A stretch of DNA of 64,000 bases from the NCBI RefSeq assembly GCF_004349315.1, contig NZ_SMLH01000001.1, forward strand, positions 62,001-126,000. The letters run 5' to 3'. Within the stretch, counting starts at the first letter, position 1. The number at the start of each line of letters is the position of its first letter. This DNA is from Flavobacterium ranwuense (GTDB lineage: Bacteria; Bacteroidota; Bacteroidia; Flavobacteriales; Flavobacteriaceae). The position numbers were made by a program, and so were the translations under genes. The notes below the pieces were generated by a model. That model was given only the letters and a program-made list of their open reading frames with translations, did no database searches and was not told where the DNA came from. Positions 63,037-64,000 of the stretch are shown here, piece by piece.

Positions 63037-64000
63037 ATGAAAAAAATATTTTTTATAGCGGCAATACTCTTATTGTCCCTAAAAGGTTTTTCACAAGGCT
63101 CCACCGATTATGGTAGCGGAATGAAATTCAATTTGAACGAAGATGGTTCAAAGTACATGCGCTTCATTGCTTGGAACCAAATATGGTTTCGTTCCAGCCA
63201 AATGAATCCAGGAACAATGATTGGAGGCGAATCGGCTTCAACTGGAACAGATATCGGAAACAGACGTTTGCGTTTTCTGGCGTATTCTCAAATATCTAAA
63301 CGATATATGATTGTGACACACTTTGGTATCAACAACCAAACCTTTACAAATGGGGGTGCTGCTGGAACTACAGGAACCGGCGGGTACGGAGCCGGAAAAA
63401 AACCAGGAATATTTTTCCACGATGCATGGAACGAATACGCCTTAGTTTTACCTGAAAAAGACAAAAAATTCAGTTTGACTATGGGTGGCGGATTGCATTA
63501 CTACATGGGATTATCCAGAGCAACAATGGCCTCTACATTAAACTTTCTAACAATTGATGCTCCAATTTTTAACTGGCCGTTAATTGAAAACTCCGATCAG
63601 TTTGCCCGACAAATGGGCTTATTTGCCAAAGGTAAATATGGTAAACTAGAATACCGTGTGAGCTACAACAAACCTTTTGCAACCAACTTAGTCCCTACGA
63701 ATGTAACTTCAGCTGATAATGCTGTAGCAGTAGACAATAGTGGAAATACAAAGTGGTCCAAAGCGGGTTATTTCGAATACCAGTTTTTAGATCAAGAAGC
63801 CAATGTACTGCCTTACAAAGTAGGAAGCTACCTTGGAACTAAAAAAGTATTCAATATTGGCGCTGGTTTTTACACTGCGCCTGACGCAACTAAATCTTCT
63901 GTTAACAATACTATCAGTAAACACAACATCAATCTTTTTGCAGCGGATGTTTTTCTTGATTTGCCTGTTGGAAAAAAAGAAAACAAAATGGCCGTAACAG
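63037..64000 (+). CDS. Outer membrane porin-like protein, 3' end cut by window edge
   Basis: 321 residues are visible from ATG 63037 to the right edge. A signal peptide (MKKIFFIAAILLLSLKGFSQ) leads into strands typical of 16- to 18-strand porins: MRFIAWNQIWFRSSQMNPG, RRLRFLAYSQISKRYMIVTHFGINNQ, FFHDAWNEYALVLPE, and GLFAKGKYGKLEYRVSYNKPF. Such proteins resemble phosphate/anion or alginate-type porins. The order regulator-porin at this edge is, from memory, that of flavobacterial nitrate-assimilation loci, so nitrate passage is a hypothesis. The genes that would decide it lie beyond base 64000. Confidence 0.82.
   Translation, partial: MKKIFFIAAILLLSLKGFSQGSTDYGSGMKFNLNEDGSKYMRFIAWNQIWFRSSQMNPGTMIGGESASTGTDIGNRRLRFLAYSQISKRYMIVTHFGINNQTFTNGGAAGTTGTGGYGAGKKPGIFFHDAWNEYALVLPEKDKKFSLTMGGGLHYYMGLSRATMASTLNFLTIDAPIFNWPLIENSDQFARQMGLFAKGKYGKLEYRVSYNKPFATNLVPTNVTSADNAVAVDNSGNTKWSKAGYFEYQFLDQEANVLPYKVGSYLGTKKVFNIGAGFYTAPDATKSSVNNTISKHNINLFAADVFLDLPVGKKENKMAVT

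Overview
The window is chromosomal DNA from a member of the Flavobacteriaceae, most likely the genus Flavobacterium. Four things support this. The DNA is AT-rich. There are Bacteroidota-type promoters (TTG, about 19 bases, then TAnnTTTG) and A-rich start regions instead of Shine-Dalgarno sites. Lineage-typical proteins are present: GLPGLI protein, DUF5686 protein, PorT of the type IX secretion system, the lipoprotein TamL, GYDIA-type GHMP kinase and 2TM protein. Gene orders such as menG-porT and coaX-OMP-lptC-hemolysin-ppiD are also, from memory, flavobacterial. Almost everything is core housekeeping. There is no rRNA, CRISPR array, prophage or intact insertion sequence.

Layout. 1-3.5 kb: an outer-membrane barrel protein cut by the left edge with its GLPGLI partner, then a secreted protein and a deoxynucleoside kinase. 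3.6-7.4 kb: membrane and soluble pyrophosphatases side by side, then an AlkA-type glycosylase. 7.5-11.1 kb: a large DUF5686 surface protein and pyruvate dehydrogenase E1 beta. 11.4-14 kb: etfB-etfA and a bifunctional nuclease. 14.1-17.7 kb: a secreted amidohydrolase, thyA, a small glycogen-binding-like protein, a 2TM protein and folA. 18.2-25.1 kb: menG-porT, an rRNA methyltransferase divergent from tamL, fbaA and accD. 25.2-29.3 kb: alcohol dehydrogenase, an orphan MacB-like permease and purH. 29.4-35 kb: the cell-elongation cluster mreB-mreC-mreD-mrdA-rodA. 35.1-36 kb: a decayed nuclease gene. 36.2-43.5 kb: tail-specific protease, surE, a small membrane protein, lpxB, a C40 peptidase lipoprotein and comEC. 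43.5-49.6 kb: a peptide-use operon (dipeptidyl peptidase, two POT peptide transporters, thioredoxin-like protein). 49.8-52 kb: mevalonate-pathway genes. 52.2-58.4 kb: an envelope-biogenesis run (coaX, OMP, lptC, small membrane protein, CBS/hemolysin protein, PpiD-like chaperone). 58.5 kb: tRNA-Phe. 59-64 kb: an S9 peptidase, DUF4202 protein, an IS1-like zinc-ribbon/HTH regulator and a porin cut by the right edge. The last three may be the start of a nitrate-assimilation locus.

The most unusual signals are not whole genes. (i) Two copies of a dispersed element (7414-7502 and 11246-11325) share conserved flanks but carry completely different, perfectly base-paired stems, which suggests a selected RNA or DNA fold. 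(ii) At two places (16273-16310 and 43492-43526) a rho-independent terminator of one operon is written inside the C-terminal codons of the opposing gene. (iii) A promoter -7 element lies in the loop of a terminator (13253-13308). (iv) The membrane pyrophosphatase has a 92-residue tail with six cysteines. (v) AccD has lost its four zinc-ribbon cysteines. (vi) A DNA/RNA non-specific endonuclease gene is broken by two frameshifts and a stop codon. I found no clear new multi-gene system; the dispersed structured repeat is the best candidate for something undescribed.
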